Of a stretch of DNA of 48,150 bases, positions 1 to 6,633 are shown piece by piece (positions within the stretch are counted from its first letter, which is position 1; each line of letters begins with the position of its first letter). Where the stretch lies: assembly GCA_949286705.1 (NCBI GenBank), contig CASEDF010000010.1, forward strand, positions 1-48,150. The letters run 5' to 3'. Below the pieces are notes generated by a model that had not been told where the DNA came from, made no database searches, and saw nothing but the letters and a program-made list of their open reading frames with translations. The position numbers and the translations under genes were made by a program. This stretch comes from an uncultured bacterium. GTDB taxonomy: Bacteria; Cyanobacteriota; Vampirovibrionia; Gastranaerophilales; Gastranaerophilaceae.

Positions 1-75
1 CCTATGCGTCCTCTTAATTGGAAAGCTCCTGCCGATTACATTAACGCTTTTTTATCTAACGGTGAAGTTTTCTGA
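1..75 (+). CDS. C-terminal tail of a probable IS transposase (partial)
   Basis: The open frame runs in from the window edge and ends at TGA (73-75), giving 24 residues that include RPLNWKAPADYINAF. This resembles the extreme C-terminus of IS transposases with a DDE integrase core, which often end in a short NWK-P tail. Only the last codons are visible, so the IS family cannot be named. It lies on the chromosomal side of the attL repeat and so is not part of the mobile element to its right. A random open frame is possible, since 24 residues is little evidence. Confidence 0.4.
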   Translation, partial: PMRPLNWKAPADYINAFLSNGEVF

Positions 76-127
76 TTTTGTAACACATCATTGACAAACA
101 TACATATGTTGAATTTTATGCAGAATA

Positions 128-152
128 TAAAAACCACCGTTAAACCGGTGGT
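128..152 (-). terminator. Hairpin terminator (minus strand)
   Basis: A 7-bp stem (ACCACCG at 133-139 with CGGTGGT at 146-152) is followed by a T run when read on the minus strand. It lies downstream of the tRNA-Trp 3' remnant and would be a second terminator of the original tRNA transcript. Confidence 0.5.
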
Positions 153-205
153 CTTGATTATATGGTGCTTTGGCATACAAAAAAAAACAGCAATTAAAGC
201 TATAC

Positions 206-250
206 AAACAAAAAAGCTTTGAAGACGCACAAAGCGGATTCAAAGCTTTT
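206..250 (-). terminator. tRNA operon terminator (minus strand)
   Basis: A perfect 12-bp inverted repeat (212-223 with 239-250) surrounds a 15-base loop and continues into a T-rich run on the minus strand. It starts just 3' of the 45-bp tRNA remnant. It was most likely the tRNA-Trp terminator before the element inserted and separated the two. Confidence 0.6.
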
Positions 251-252
251 CT

Positions 253-297
253 TGGCAGGGGCAGAAGGGATCGAACCCTCGACACGCGGTTTTGGAG
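253..297. repeat. attL: 45-bp copy of the tRNA-Trp 3' half
   Basis: This 45-bp stretch is identical to 23709-23753. It covers, on the minus strand, the encoded CCA, acceptor 3' strand, T arm, variable loop and the 3' side of the anticodon arm of tRNA-Trp. Homology stops at the anticodon loop, a common crossover position for tRNA-targeting tyrosine integrases. It is not a functional tRNA. Confidence 0.92.
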
Positions 298-588
298 CGT
301 AAGAAGTTGTGTTTTATTCTGTATTAAGTGGTGTTATTTTGTTTGATATTAACAATAAATAGGATTGTTATTTGGAAAAAATACATAAATTATCTTCGTG
401 TTTACCTATTACAAATGAATATTCTATGTAAAAGTGTAGATAAAGTGTAGATGATTTTGAAAAAAGTGTAGATGAAATACAGTCGGCTATATCCGCAAAT
501 TAAATTTGAATAAAGAGTAAATATGAATTTAGTCTTTATTGAGATTTAATTAAAAATGTACTACCCCACAATCGAATAGTACATCTCA
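298..588. other. Non-coding left end of the element with integrase arm region
   Basis: There is no convincing gene here. The stretch is AT-rich and lies between attL and the 3' end of the Xre gene. Its recognisable content is the cluster of three AAGTGTAGAT repeats at 432-474, interpreted as integrase arm sites. Confidence 0.6.
432..474. repeat. Left arm-type integrase sites (3 copies)
   Basis: Three direct copies of AAGTGTAGAT(G) start at 432, 443 and 464, so they are spaced 11 and 21 bp, close to whole helical turns. The same motif in the same orientation occurs twice at the right end (23608, 23630; 22-bp spacing). Repeats of this kind, confined to the two ends of an integrative element, are typical arm-binding sites for the N-terminal domain of Tn916/lambda-type tyrosine integrases. 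Binding by this particular integrase is inferred. Confidence 0.75.
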
Positions 589-882
589 TTATTTTATAAA
601 TGATTCTATTAACACATTTATTGCTTGTATTTGATTATCATTGAGTTTTGAAGTATCAATTTGTATAAGGGGCTGCTCATTTGTTTTTCCGAGCAAATAA
701 TCCACACTACAATTATAAAGATACGATATTGAAAGCAAAACATCAATACTCGGAGTTCTCTCGCCTGTTTCATAACCAGAAACAATAGATGGTGAAATCT
801 CCAATCTATCTGCGACTTCTTTTTGTGAAAAGCCGTATTTATTTCGGAGTTCTCTTAATTTTTCGGGTAATCCTTTAATCAT
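589..882 (-). CDS. Xre/Cro-CI family repressor, 97 aa
   Basis: This is a small DNA-binding regulator with one HTH_3 domain in the N-terminal two thirds (LRELRNKYGFSQKEVADRL followed by ISPSIVSGYETGERTPS). It ends in a short Asp/Asn-rich tail. The ATG at 882 is chosen because GGAGG lies 8 bases upstream; an ATG five codons earlier lacks a spaced Shine-Dalgarno. It is transcribed away from the zinc-ribbon/lipoprotein pair. An inverted repeat (CTTATAGTAA and TTACTATAAG) in the intergenic gap is a likely operator. By analogy with phages and ICEs it would keep element genes silent, but its targets are inferred. Confidence 0.88.
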   Translation of the reverse strand: MIKGLPEKLRELRNKYGFSQKEVADRLEISPSIVSGYETGERTPSIDVLLSISYLYNCSVDYLLGKTNEQPLIQIDTSKLNDNQIQAINVLIESFIK

Positions 883-894
883 AGTGTTATCCTC

Positions 895-983
895 CAACGC
901 TTATAGTAAACTAAAATTATTCACAATAGGCGTTGAATATAGTTACTATAAGTGTTGATTTATGCTACTGATTGTGTTATTAT
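895..983 (+). promoter_or_regulatory. Operator pair and promoter between divergent genes
   Basis: Two arms of an inverted repeat (CTTATAGTAA at 900-909, TTACTATAAG at 943-952, with partial homology extending outward) lie 43 bp apart, about four helical turns. A plus-strand promoter TTGATT (955-960), 17-bp spacer, TATTAT (978-983) begins inside the right arm. A dimeric Xre repressor bound here would block the promoter of the 1033 gene, and the left arm touches the start region of the Xre gene itself. The repeat is seen directly; the binding protein is inferred. Confidence 0.55.
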
Positions 984-1032
984 TTTAATAGATATTATGA
1001 TTCTGTTTCATTAACTAAAAAGAGGGATTGAT

Positions 1033-1479
1033 ATGAGTAAACATTATTATTGTCCTTATTGTGGAGAAACCCAATTTCCATCAAATGTTAGATGTGTTAA
1101 ATGTCGCTCCGTTATGACATTGGTTGAATCAAAGTACGATAGTGAATATTACAGAGATAAATCTCTTGAACAATATGGTGATTACACTCATTGGAGAGAT
1201 TTTTTCATTGAAGAAGTCAAGCAAAATCCATTATTTGATGAGCGAAAATTTAACTATCAACCAACAAAAGAACAACACGATGAGATTTTGAAAAATATTT
1301 TTTCAGCAAATCAGAAAAGCACAGATAATTGCAATGTTCCGAAATGCCCGACTTGTGGCTCTACAAATGTGAGTAAAATTTCCAATACATCAAAAGTTTT
1401 CGGTGGTGCAATATTCGGTTTATTTAGTAAAACTGCATTGTCACAATTCAAATGTAATAATTGTGGTTACAAATGGTAA
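1033..1479 (+). CDS. Double zinc-ribbon protein, 148 aa
   Basis: Two Cys4 zinc-ribbon units flank a charged, largely helical middle. The N-terminal one has CPYCG at residues 7-11 and CVKC at 21-24. The C-terminal one has CPTCGS near residue 105 and CNNCGYKW at the very end. Between them is a Gly/Phe-rich stretch (VFGGAIFGLFSKT) that could contact membrane. The gene is followed 21 bp later by the lipoprotein gene on the same strand, so the two are probably one transcript from the promoter at 955-983. No enzymatic motif is seen, and the function is unknown. Confidence 0.75.
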   Translation: MSKHYYCPYCGETQFPSNVRCVKCRSVMTLVESKYDSEYYRDKSLEQYGDYTHWRDFFIEEVKQNPLFDERKFNYQPTKEQHDEILKNIFSANQKSTDNCNVPKCPTCGSTNVSKISNTSKVFGGAIFGLFSKTALSQFKCNNCGYKW

Positions 1480-1500
1480 TTTATTGGAGATGTTTTCAAT

Positions 1501-2274
1501 ATGAAAATTTATAAAATGTTATTTGTTATATTTGCAATAGCATCCTTGTTTTTGTTTTGTTCCTGTTCAAATAATAGTAATAAACAAGCACAACAGTCAG
1601 ATATAATAACCTCTACATCCACAGAAACAGAAATTGCCAATAGCATTTACAACGAAGATAATAGCACCATTTATAAAACTGCGATAGAAAACTTAAATAG
1701 TAATAACTTATCATATGCAAGAGAATTGTTTACCTATTTAGGCGATTACCAAGATGCAAATGAATATGTAGGCTTGATAGATTTTACTACTAACATATAT
1801 GGAGATTATTATTTTGTTAGAGCTGGAGATTCAAAATATACATTTCATATTACTGAAAATAGTGTTAAAGTTGAAAATCCGTCAATCTCATATTCAGATA
1901 TTTATGATTCTTTATCTTTTTCTCCAGATGATGAATACGGCTATAAATTGGTTGCAAAAAACGGATATGGAACATATATATTTGTAAAAGAGGATGGAAT
2001 TGTTTACTATCGTTCTGTTGGAGATACATATACAAATTCTGATTACTTTAATGAAACAGAATACAGCAGACTGTATTTACAACCAGATGATTATGTTGAA
2101 CCAAAAGAACCCGAAATCGGAATGACCGCAGAAGAAGTTAAAAACTCAACCTGGGGAAAGCCAACAAAAATAAACAAAACTACTACAAAATATGGCGTAC
2201 ACGAACAATGGGTATATTCATCTGGAAAATACATTTATTTTGATGACGGCGTTGTAACATCAATACAAGAATAA
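1501..2274 (+). CDS. Putative lipoprotein, 257 aa
   Basis: An N-terminal hydrophobic segment ends in a Cys-containing lipobox-like stretch (LFLFCSCS, residues 16-23). A Ser/Thr/Asn-rich linker follows, consistent with a membrane-anchored extracellular protein. The C-terminal ~55 residues (GMTAEEVKNSTWGKP, then a short beta-rich tail YIYFDDGVVTSIQE) resemble the small SmpA/OmlA-like beta domain common at the C-terminus of Firmicutes lipoproteins. GGAG precedes the ATG. It probably shares a transcript with the zinc-ribbon gene upstream. A hairpin terminator follows at once. Its role on the element is unknown; modification of the cell surface is a guess. Confidence 0.75.
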   Translation: MKIYKMLFVIFAIASLFLFCSCSNNSNKQAQQSDIITSTSTETEIANSIYNEDNSTIYKTAIENLNSNNLSYARELFTYLGDYQDANEYVGLIDFTTNIYGDYYFVRAGDSKYTFHITENSVKVENPSISYSDIYDSLSFSPDDEYGYKLVAKNGYGTYIFVKEDGIVYYRSVGDTYTNSDYFNETEYSRLYLQPDDYVEPKEPEIGMTAEEVKNSTWGKPTKINKTTTKYGVHEQWVYSSGKYIYFDDGVVTSIQE

Positions 2275-2283
2275 ATTATTAAA

Positions 2284-2318
2284 TGGGAGTTGCAGATTGA
2301 GCAGCTCCCATAAATTTT
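2284..2318. terminator. Bidirectional hairpin terminator
   Basis: A 10-bp stem with one G-U pair (TGGGAGTTGC at 2284-2293, GCAGCTCCCA at 2301-2310) with a 7-base loop is followed by a T-rich run. It separates the convergent lipoprotein and secreted-protein genes. Confidence 0.8.
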
Positions 2319-2807
2319 TTATTCGTTCGGTGTGCATTCAAAAGAATACTGCATAATACCGCTGTAATCTCCGGGCATACCATAGTTTTCAGCTTGAATA
2401 TCGAAATACTTTGTAGCCGTTCCTTGCTGAAGGTCAGCATTTCCGAATGAAACAAGAGGATTTTCTGTGTTGGCAAGCATATTGTTTTCAATATTAAGCA
2501 AACTACAATTTATTGAATCTGTTCCGTTTGAGTGTGTTAGACTAATTCCGCCAAATTCTTCTGTGTTTGTAACAAATACTTTTACACTATAATTATCCTC
2601 AACCATAGCATCCGAAATTGTAACTTGTCCGACTTCACCGTTTTGTAAATCAATTACAGCCGGAATTGTAATAGAATAGTGGCTATATACGTGCGTTTTG
2701 ATTTCACTTTCGCCGCTGCCTGCTGATAAATCTTCCGCTGCAAATGCTGTTACAGATACAGAAGCCATTACAACCATTGCTAAAATAAATGCGATTAACT
2801 TTTTCAT
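2319..2807 (-). CDS. Secreted beta-rich protein, 162 aa
   Basis: A clear signal peptide (MKKLIAFILAMVVMASVSV, cleavage after AFA about residue 23) leads to a roughly 138-residue mature domain rich in beta strands. Features include HYSITIPAVIDL near residue 45 and a C-terminal strand pattern MPGDYSGIMQYSFEC. This arrangement resembles the surface beta-sandwich modules of Clostridia related to WxL or fimbrial-type proteins, but no exact family can be claimed. It is the downstream partner of the membrane-anchored gene at 2827-3303 (19-bp gap), so the two products may act together at the cell surface. Confidence 0.7.
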   Translation of the reverse strand: MKKLIAFILAMVVMASVSVTAFAAEDLSAGSGESEIKTHVYSHYSITIPAVIDLQNGEVGQVTISDAMVEDNYSVKVFVTNTEEFGGISLTHSNGTDSINCSLLNIENNMLANTENPLVSFGNADLQQGTATKYFDIQAENYGMPGDYSGIMQYSFECTPNE

Positions 2808-2826
2808 TGATGATACCGTCCTTTAT

Positions 2827-3303
2827 CTAATATGAATTGATTTCGAGCTTTACGTCTCCGCTGTTTAATTGTGATTTGTCATTTAGAGAATAGCAATCAT
2901 ACACAAGCCGACAGTTTTTATATAACCCTCTCTGTAATTCCTTAAAAAGAGTTATTTCTGAAATCTCCTCTGAAGGTGCAATGTAATCAGATTTCCACAT
3001 CAATGTACCATCGGATAGAAACAATGATATTTGAAAATAGCACTTATTTTGCGAAGGATTATAAAAATCTACCTGTTGTTGTAATTGTCCTGCTTTAAGA
3101 TTAAATCCATCAATGCCGGGAATAGTGATTGTGTCCTCTGTATTGTTATAAGGTGTAAAATCAAGTGATTTTGACTCGGTTGTTGTAGTATCTGCTGTCA
3201 GATTAGTCTTGTGACTTTGGCAGGAATAGAATAACCAAACAAGCATAATAACCACAACTAACAATAATATGAAAGCAATTATGTACTTTTTCTTTTTCTC
3301 CAA
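2827..3303 (-). CDS. Membrane-anchored extracellular protein, 158 aa
   Basis: A basic start (EKKKKY) precedes one transmembrane helix (about residues 8-27), then a Thr/Ser linker and a soluble domain of ~110 residues with aromatic strands (KCYFQISLFLSDGTLMWKS). The topology is N-in/C-out. The start is TTG at 3303, chosen because AAGGTGG lies 7 bases upstream and no ATG fits. It is first in a two-gene unit with the secreted protein downstream. The outer domain resembles small beta-sandwich proteins seen beside secreted pilin-like or adhesin-like partners, but the function is unassigned. Confidence 0.65.
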   Translation of the reverse strand: MEKKKKYIIAFILLLVVVIMLVWLFYSCQSHKTNLTADTTTTESKSLDFTPYNNTEDTITIPGIDGFNLKAGQLQQQVDFYNPSQNKCYFQISLFLSDGTLMWKSDYIAPSEEISEITLFKELQRGLYKNCRLVYDCYSLNDKSQLNSGDVKLEINSY

Positions 3304-3386
3304 ATCATCACCACCTTGCGAATCGCAAAACTCTTATCACAAAGTATATATCAGAAATTAACCATAATACAGGAAAAGTGGGTGTG

Positions 3387-3734
3387 TTACTTTTTCCGCT
3401 GCCAATTCCTGATGGTTGAGTCATCTCCGGAAAATGACGATGTATCGCCTGATTTAACCTTTTCTATTGTTAATGAGTCATATTGTTTGTATGGCTCAAT
3501 AATGTCGGGAATTTCAGTATGTAACTTATTACATCTGATGCAATAGTACCTTTTTAGATTTAGCGGAATCTTTTGCCCTGTCTCATCTTTTATATATCTG
3601 CGTTTGCTATCTCTAATTTTCATTTCATAATTACAAATAGGGCAAATTACGGGGTAATCAAGGTTTTGTACTTTAATATAATGTATTTGTTCAAATGGAA
3701 TATCTAACACAAAATTATGATTTCTAATTATCAA
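3387..3734 (-). CDS. Zinc-ribbon DUF6431-like protein, 115 aa, probably 5'-truncated by a frameshift
   Basis: The protein has CPICNYEM, then CIRCNKLHTEIPD and a PYKQYDSLTIEK segment. This is the Cys4 plus H-x-x-x-P-D pattern of the DUF6431 family often found beside recombinases and transposases. The visible frame opens only at a weak TTG (3734) with no ribosome site. A well-placed start (GGAG then ATG at 3789) lies upstream in another frame that stops after 15 codons. Losing one base from the 8-T run at 3749-3756 would join the two into a protein of about 134 residues. The gene may be a recent pseudogene, a phase-variable tract, or a sequencing artefact. Its neighbour is the serine resolvase. 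Confidence 0.6.
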   Translation of the reverse strand: MIIRNHNFVLDIPFEQIHYIKVQNLDYPVICPICNYEMKIRDSKRRYIKDETGQKIPLNLKRYYCIRCNKLHTEIPDIIEPYKQYDSLTIEKVKSGDTSSFSGDDSTIRNWQRKK

Positions 3735-3963
3735 TGGCTTTTCATTCGTTTTTTTTAATAATTAAATTGTAGTTGTGAATTATAAACATTTTCGGTCTCC
3801 TTTGAAAATATCGGTTAGAGTGAAGAGTAGCACATTAGCCTTTTTGTGGGTATGTAGTTTTTCTTTCAAAATGTAAACTACCCCCACCATATGCAACCCG
3901 CTCCACCATATACAAAGAATAAGCAGCGATATAATATTACCGCTGCCAATCTTATATTATTTA

Positions 3964-4521
3964 TTATTGTTGTTGATAATCTTTTATGAGTTTGTCAAGT
4001 GTCGGACGGCTGATATTTAATTCTTTTGCAAGCTCTGATTTGCTTATTTCTCTCGAAATATATCTTTGATAATGTTTATCAAAATCCGGGATTGATACAG
4101 CTTTACGCCCTTTATATTTACCTTCACGCTTTGCAATGGCTATGCCCTCTTTTTGTCTCTCTAATAGGTTTGTACGCTCAAATTCGTTAATTGCTCCTAT
4201 CATTGTAAGCATTAACTTTCCTGTTGGTGTGCTGCTGTCAATGTTTTCTTTGTTGCTTATTAGTGTAATTCCTTTACTGTTTAGTAGTTCCACAATGTCA
4301 AGTAAATCTTTTGTTGACCGTGCAAGCCTTGAAAAGTCGTGTATATGTATTGTGTCGCCCTCTCTTGCAAAGTCAAGCATTTCTTTTAATTTTGGGCGGT
4401 TTGTGTCTTTGCCTGATACCTTTTCTATGAACCACTTTTCTATATTGTACCGCTGCATAGCTTCAATTTGTCGCTGCTCGTTCTGGTCTATGCTTGACAC
4501 TCTAATATAAGCTATTTGCAT
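3964..4521 (-). CDS. Serine resolvase/invertase family recombinase, 185 aa
   Basis: This is a small serine recombinase of the Tn3-resolvase/Hin class. The catalytic domain begins IAYIRVSSIDQNEQRQ, with the nucleophile Ser9. It continues with the DFSRLARSTKDLL region that carries catalytic arginines and with TPTGKLMLTMIGAINEFER on the dimer helix. A C-terminal HTH (ISKSELAKELNISRPTLDKL) binds DNA. Length matches the family. A run of TGTAAA/TTTACA inverted repeats directly upstream (4538-4605) looks like its res/operator site. On this element it could resolve multimers or invert DNA. The element already has a tyrosine integrase, so this enzyme is unlikely to be the integrase. Confidence 0.92.
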   Translation of the reverse strand: MQIAYIRVSSIDQNEQRQIEAMQRYNIEKWFIEKVSGKDTNRPKLKEMLDFAREGDTIHIHDFSRLARSTKDLLDIVELLNSKGITLISNKENIDSSTPTGKLMLTMIGAINEFERTNLLERQKEGIAIAKREGKYKGRKAVSIPDFDKHYQRYISREISKSELAKELNISRPTLDKLIKDYQQQ

Positions 4522-4537
4522 ATTGTACCTCCTGCAA

Positions 4538-4605
4538 TGTAAATTTAATATTATAATGTGCTTTACAAAATGTAAAATAAATGTTTTTATAATTCTATTT
4601 TTACA
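4538..4605. promoter_or_regulatory. res-like recombination/operator site
   Basis: Two adjacent imperfect palindromic subsites are framed by TGTAAA...TTTACA: 4538-4567 (30 bp) and 4571-4605 (35 bp). Their junction forms a 15-bp palindrome (4562-4576). A further TGTAAA half-site is at 4626-4631. Subsites of ~28 and ~34 bp with unequal spacers, upstream of a resolvase gene and overlapping its promoter, match the organisation of Tn3/gamma-delta res sites. The repeats are observed; resolvase binding is inferred. Confidence 0.55.
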
Positions 4606-4674
4606 ATTATATTATACCATCTAAATGTAAAAATAAAGTACACTCTATATTTAATGAGAATATGGCGGTATATT

Positions 4675-4917
4675 TCAACCGCCTATTTTACAATATTGAT
4701 AATTAGCGCATATATCCATCATTTCATCAAGTAACTGTTCAAGAATTTCATCGCTTAAAAAATATGATAAATCAAATTCAATAAAATAATCACTATACCA
4801 AGTTAATAATGATTTATTGTTTTTCCATTGGAAAATAGCATCAACTCGGAATTCGTCAACATATATTATTTTTAATCTTGCTTTTGGCAGTGTTTCAAGT
4901 TTGATTGTTGTTTTCAT
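4675..4917 (-). CDS. Hypothetical small protein, 80 aa
   Basis: The family was not recognised. The product is acidic overall, with a beta-rich N-terminal half (MKTTIKLETLPKARLKIIYV) and a C-terminal helix (LSDEILEQLLDEMMDIC). GGAGG stands 6 bases before the ATG, supporting real translation. It is the last gene of a minus-strand run that starts at the J-domain gene, and is preceded by a 34-bp repeat also found before the 5262-5462 gene. Confidence 0.6.
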   Translation of the reverse strand: MKTTIKLETLPKARLKIIYVDEFRVDAIFQWKNNKSLLTWYSDYFIEFDLSYFLSDEILEQLLDEMMDICANYQYCKIGG

Positions 4918-4928
4918 TTCAACCTCCA

Positions 4929-4962
4929 GCCCGTCAAGCCGTTAGCACAGCTTTAATTATTA
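4929..4962 (-). repeat. 34-bp intercistronic repeat, copy 1
   Basis: This is identical to 5479-5512. Read on the minus strand, each copy begins at the stop codon region of one gene and ends just before the Shine-Dalgarno of the next. The central AAGC...GCTT could form a weak hairpin. It may mark a segmental duplication or a shared mRNA element. Confidence 0.7.
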
Positions 4963-5247
4963 TCAATAATATCTTTGTGTTGGCGTGTCCATATCAACCG
5001 CAAAATGTGATATTGTTGCCGCTGCTATGGGTTTTATATATTCTCTTAATTCGTTGAGTGAAAAGCCATAAGGGAATCCGGTTTCAAGCGGTATAAGTAT
5101 TTCAGCCTCATCAAAAATGATGTGCAACTGTTTTAATGATGGGTATTGTTTTCTTATTTCCTTGATGATAATATCAATGTTTGCGTTTTCATCTGTGTTA
5201 ATTGAAATAAATTGCTTGTTGTCATCTTTGTTTGCGAATGTAATCAT
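4963..5247 (-). CDS. Hypothetical small protein, 94 aa
   Basis: The product is not recognised. It is a compact acidic protein with an N-terminal beta stretch (MITFANKDDNKQFISINTDE), a helix IDIIIKEIRKQYPSLKQL, and an Ala/Ile-rich C-terminal third. AAGGAG lies 9 bases before the ATG. Its stop codon overlaps the first 34-bp repeat. It is co-directional with J-domain and membrane genes, with short gaps, so probably in one operon. Confidence 0.6.
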   Translation of the reverse strand: MITFANKDDNKQFISINTDENANIDIIIKEIRKQYPSLKQLHIIFDEAEILIPLETGFPYGFSLNELREYIKPIAAATISHFAVDMDTPTQRYY

Positions 5248-5261
5248 TTTGAAATTCTCCT

Positions 5262-5462
5262 TTATTTAACAGTATTTATGATAATAAATTTTATTCCCTT
5301 TAATAACCACGCAAAGCTATAAAAAGCGTTTGTGGCTATTCTTCCGATAATACATTGACCGTCAATAAAACGGCTTTTCATTTCTTTAGCTGTTTGCATT
5401 TTAGATGTTACAATGTTAAATGCAAGATACAAGCATATAATAGTAATAATTAAAATATTCAT
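5262..5462 (-). CDS. Small membrane protein, 66 aa
   Basis: Two hydrophobic stretches (MNILIITIICLYLAFNIV, residues 1-18, and AFYSFAWLLKGIKFIII near the C-terminus) flank a short charged segment. This indicates a two-pass or hairpin membrane protein. AAAGG precedes the ATG at good spacing. It sits between the 94-aa gene (14-bp gap) and the second 34-bp repeat. The function is unknown. Confidence 0.6.
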   Translation of the reverse strand: MNILIITIICLYLAFNIVTSKMQTAKEMKSRFIDGQCIIGRIATNAFYSFAWLLKGIKFIIINTVK

Positions 5463-5478
5463 AATAATATACCTTTCT

Positions 5479-5512
5479 GCCCGTCAAGCCGTTAGCACAG
5501 CTTTAATTATTA
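5479..5512 (-). repeat. 34-bp intercistronic repeat, copy 2
   Basis: This is a perfect copy of 4929-4962. It covers the stop codon region of the J-domain gene and ends 17 bases before the start of the small membrane protein gene. Confidence 0.7.
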
Positions 5513-6001
5513 AATGATTGCTAATTTTAATTGTGGCTCTGATTTGATTGTTTCGCTGCCGTAAAGGTCACGGATTTCATCAAGCGAATATGTTTTATTA
5601 CTTGATTTCTTGTAATCCGTTGTGTGATAATACCACGCAAGTTTTGATTTGCTCCAGCGAAAATGTAAGGACTTTAACACTTCCTTATGTTCTTTTGTGT
5701 TTCCTGTTATCCATAACCAAGAGCCGCACAATTCAATATTGATGCCTTCAAGATTTATAAGAGCGTTGATTATATTTTTGAACTCGTCCGGCGTTTCGGT
5801 TGTTTCCTTGCTTGCCGTGTATGTCTTGCCCTCTGCTGTTGCGTGTGTGTTCTTTAACCTTGCAAAGAGTAAATCATACTCGTTATTGATTTCCTGCATA
5901 TCGGCTGTATTTCCGCCTAAATCGGGATGATGTTTTAATGCAAGTTTTTTATACTGCTCTTTTAATTCTTCAAGCGTTGAAGGATTGTTAAACCATTTCA
6001 T
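5510..6001 (-). CDS. J-domain protein, 163 aa
   Basis: The N-terminus is a minimal J-domain: helix II LEELKEQYKKLALKHHPD carries the HPD triad at residues 25-27, followed by the LGGNTADMQEINNEYDLL helix. J-domains stimulate the ATPase of DnaK-type chaperones. The C-terminal ~90 residues contain LCGSWLWITGNTKEHKEVLK and RWSKSKLAWYYH. This tryptophan-rich alpha/beta module is known from other short J-proteins of phages and conjugative elements of Firmicutes. Such proteins are thought to recruit host Hsp70 to replication or transfer complexes, but that is an inference here. AAGGAG precedes the ATG. Confidence 0.85.
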   Translation of the reverse strand: MKWFNNPSTLEELKEQYKKLALKHHPDLGGNTADMQEINNEYDLLFARLKNTHATAEGKTYTASKETTETPDEFKNIINALINLEGINIELCGSWLWITGNTKEHKEVLKSLHFRWSKSKLAWYYHTTDYKKSSNKTYSLDEIRDLYGSETIKSEPQLKLAII

Positions 6002-6127
6002 TTTTTATGCTCCTTTTTATTGATTTTTGGAGCAGCTACGATTATAATATATATGTAACTGCTCCGCTGGTTTGGTGTGGTTGCTTGCCCTTGCTTTTAA
6101 CTTGCCGGTTTTAGCAAGGGCTTTTCA
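6001..6127 (-). other. Intercistronic gap with two hairpins
   Basis: Two inverted repeats are visible. GGAGCAG...CTGCTCC closes a ~20-base loop around 6030-6066. GCCCTTGC...GCAAGGGC lies at about 6088-6122, followed by TTTT on the plus strand. They lie between the J-domain and coiled-coil genes and could process or attenuate the leftward transcript. Confidence 0.45.
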
Positions 6128-6403
6128 TTAAGCTATTGAAAATCTACGGCTTGATGTCTGCTTTGTGTACTGCTTGTACATTTCAGCGTGTTCCTTTTTG
6201 AATGTCGTTGTGTCAAATCTGTTTGAAAGAACGGAAGTCCAACGGCAAATATAACGCCCTGCGGTCATTTCCTCGGTATTGCGTGAAAGCATTTCAGCTT
6301 TGATTTCATCCTTGAGGCTTTCAACCTGTGCTTTTGCTTCTTCCAAAAGCTCCTCCCATTCCTTTAATGCTGCGATTTTCTTTTCCATTTCGTTTGTTGA
6401 CAT
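6128..6403 (-). CDS. Coiled-coil small protein, 91 aa
   Basis: The first half is a charged helix (MEKKIAALKEWEELLEEAKA) predicted to form a coiled coil. The second half has a compact motif (AGRYICRWTSVLSNRFDTTT) and a Ser/Arg-rich end. Similar small proteins are encoded in phage and ICE replication regions, but I cannot assign a family. ATG 6403 is chosen because AAGGAG lies 8 bases upstream; an in-frame start 17 codons earlier lacks one. It is the first gene after the minus-strand promoter at 6462-6490, so probably heads the leftward operon. Confidence 0.65.
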   Translation of the reverse strand: MSTNEMEKKIAALKEWEELLEEAKAQVESLKDEIKAEMLSRNTEEMTAGRYICRWTSVLSNRFDTTTFKKEHAEMYKQYTKQTSSRRFSIA

Positions 6404-6461
6404 AGTTCTTAACTCCTTTTTATATTTTTTGTGTCGGTATGTTGTTCCCTTCACTGTCTAT

Positions 6462-6567
6462 ATTGTATCACTTAATTCAGTGATATTCAATAGGCAAATG
6501 TCACAAAGTTAAGAGATGTTATTTGTGCAATATGTCACTTGATTAAGAGATGTTTATGTGATATAAT
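6462..6567. promoter_or_regulatory. Divergent phage-like control region
   Basis: Leftward promoter: TTGAAT (6485-6490, minus), 17-bp spacer, TACAAT (6462-6467). A palindrome TATCAC-8-GTGATA (6466-6485) fills its spacer. Rightward promoter: TTGATT (6539-6544), 17-bp spacer, TATAAT (6562-6567). Two direct repeats of ATGTCAC followed by TTAAGAGATGT start at 6498 and 6532, and the second overlaps the rightward -35. This is the layout of a repressor-controlled switch. The likely ligands are the Xre protein encoded at 6634 or the one at 589-882. Confidence 0.65.
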
Positions 6568-6633
6568 TTAGTAAAATGAAAAAGTGGGCTTATATATATG
6601 CCGTCATTATAATACAAAAAAGGAGGTATTTTT

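Noticed and set aside
253-297. A second tRNA-Trp gene at the left end
   Set aside because: Only the 3' half is present; the 5' acceptor strand, D arm and anticodon are absent. It is the att duplicate.
432-474. CRISPR-like short direct repeats
   Set aside because: Repeats are only 10-11 bp with spacers of 0-10 bp, and the same motif flanks the other element end. Integrase arm sites fit better.
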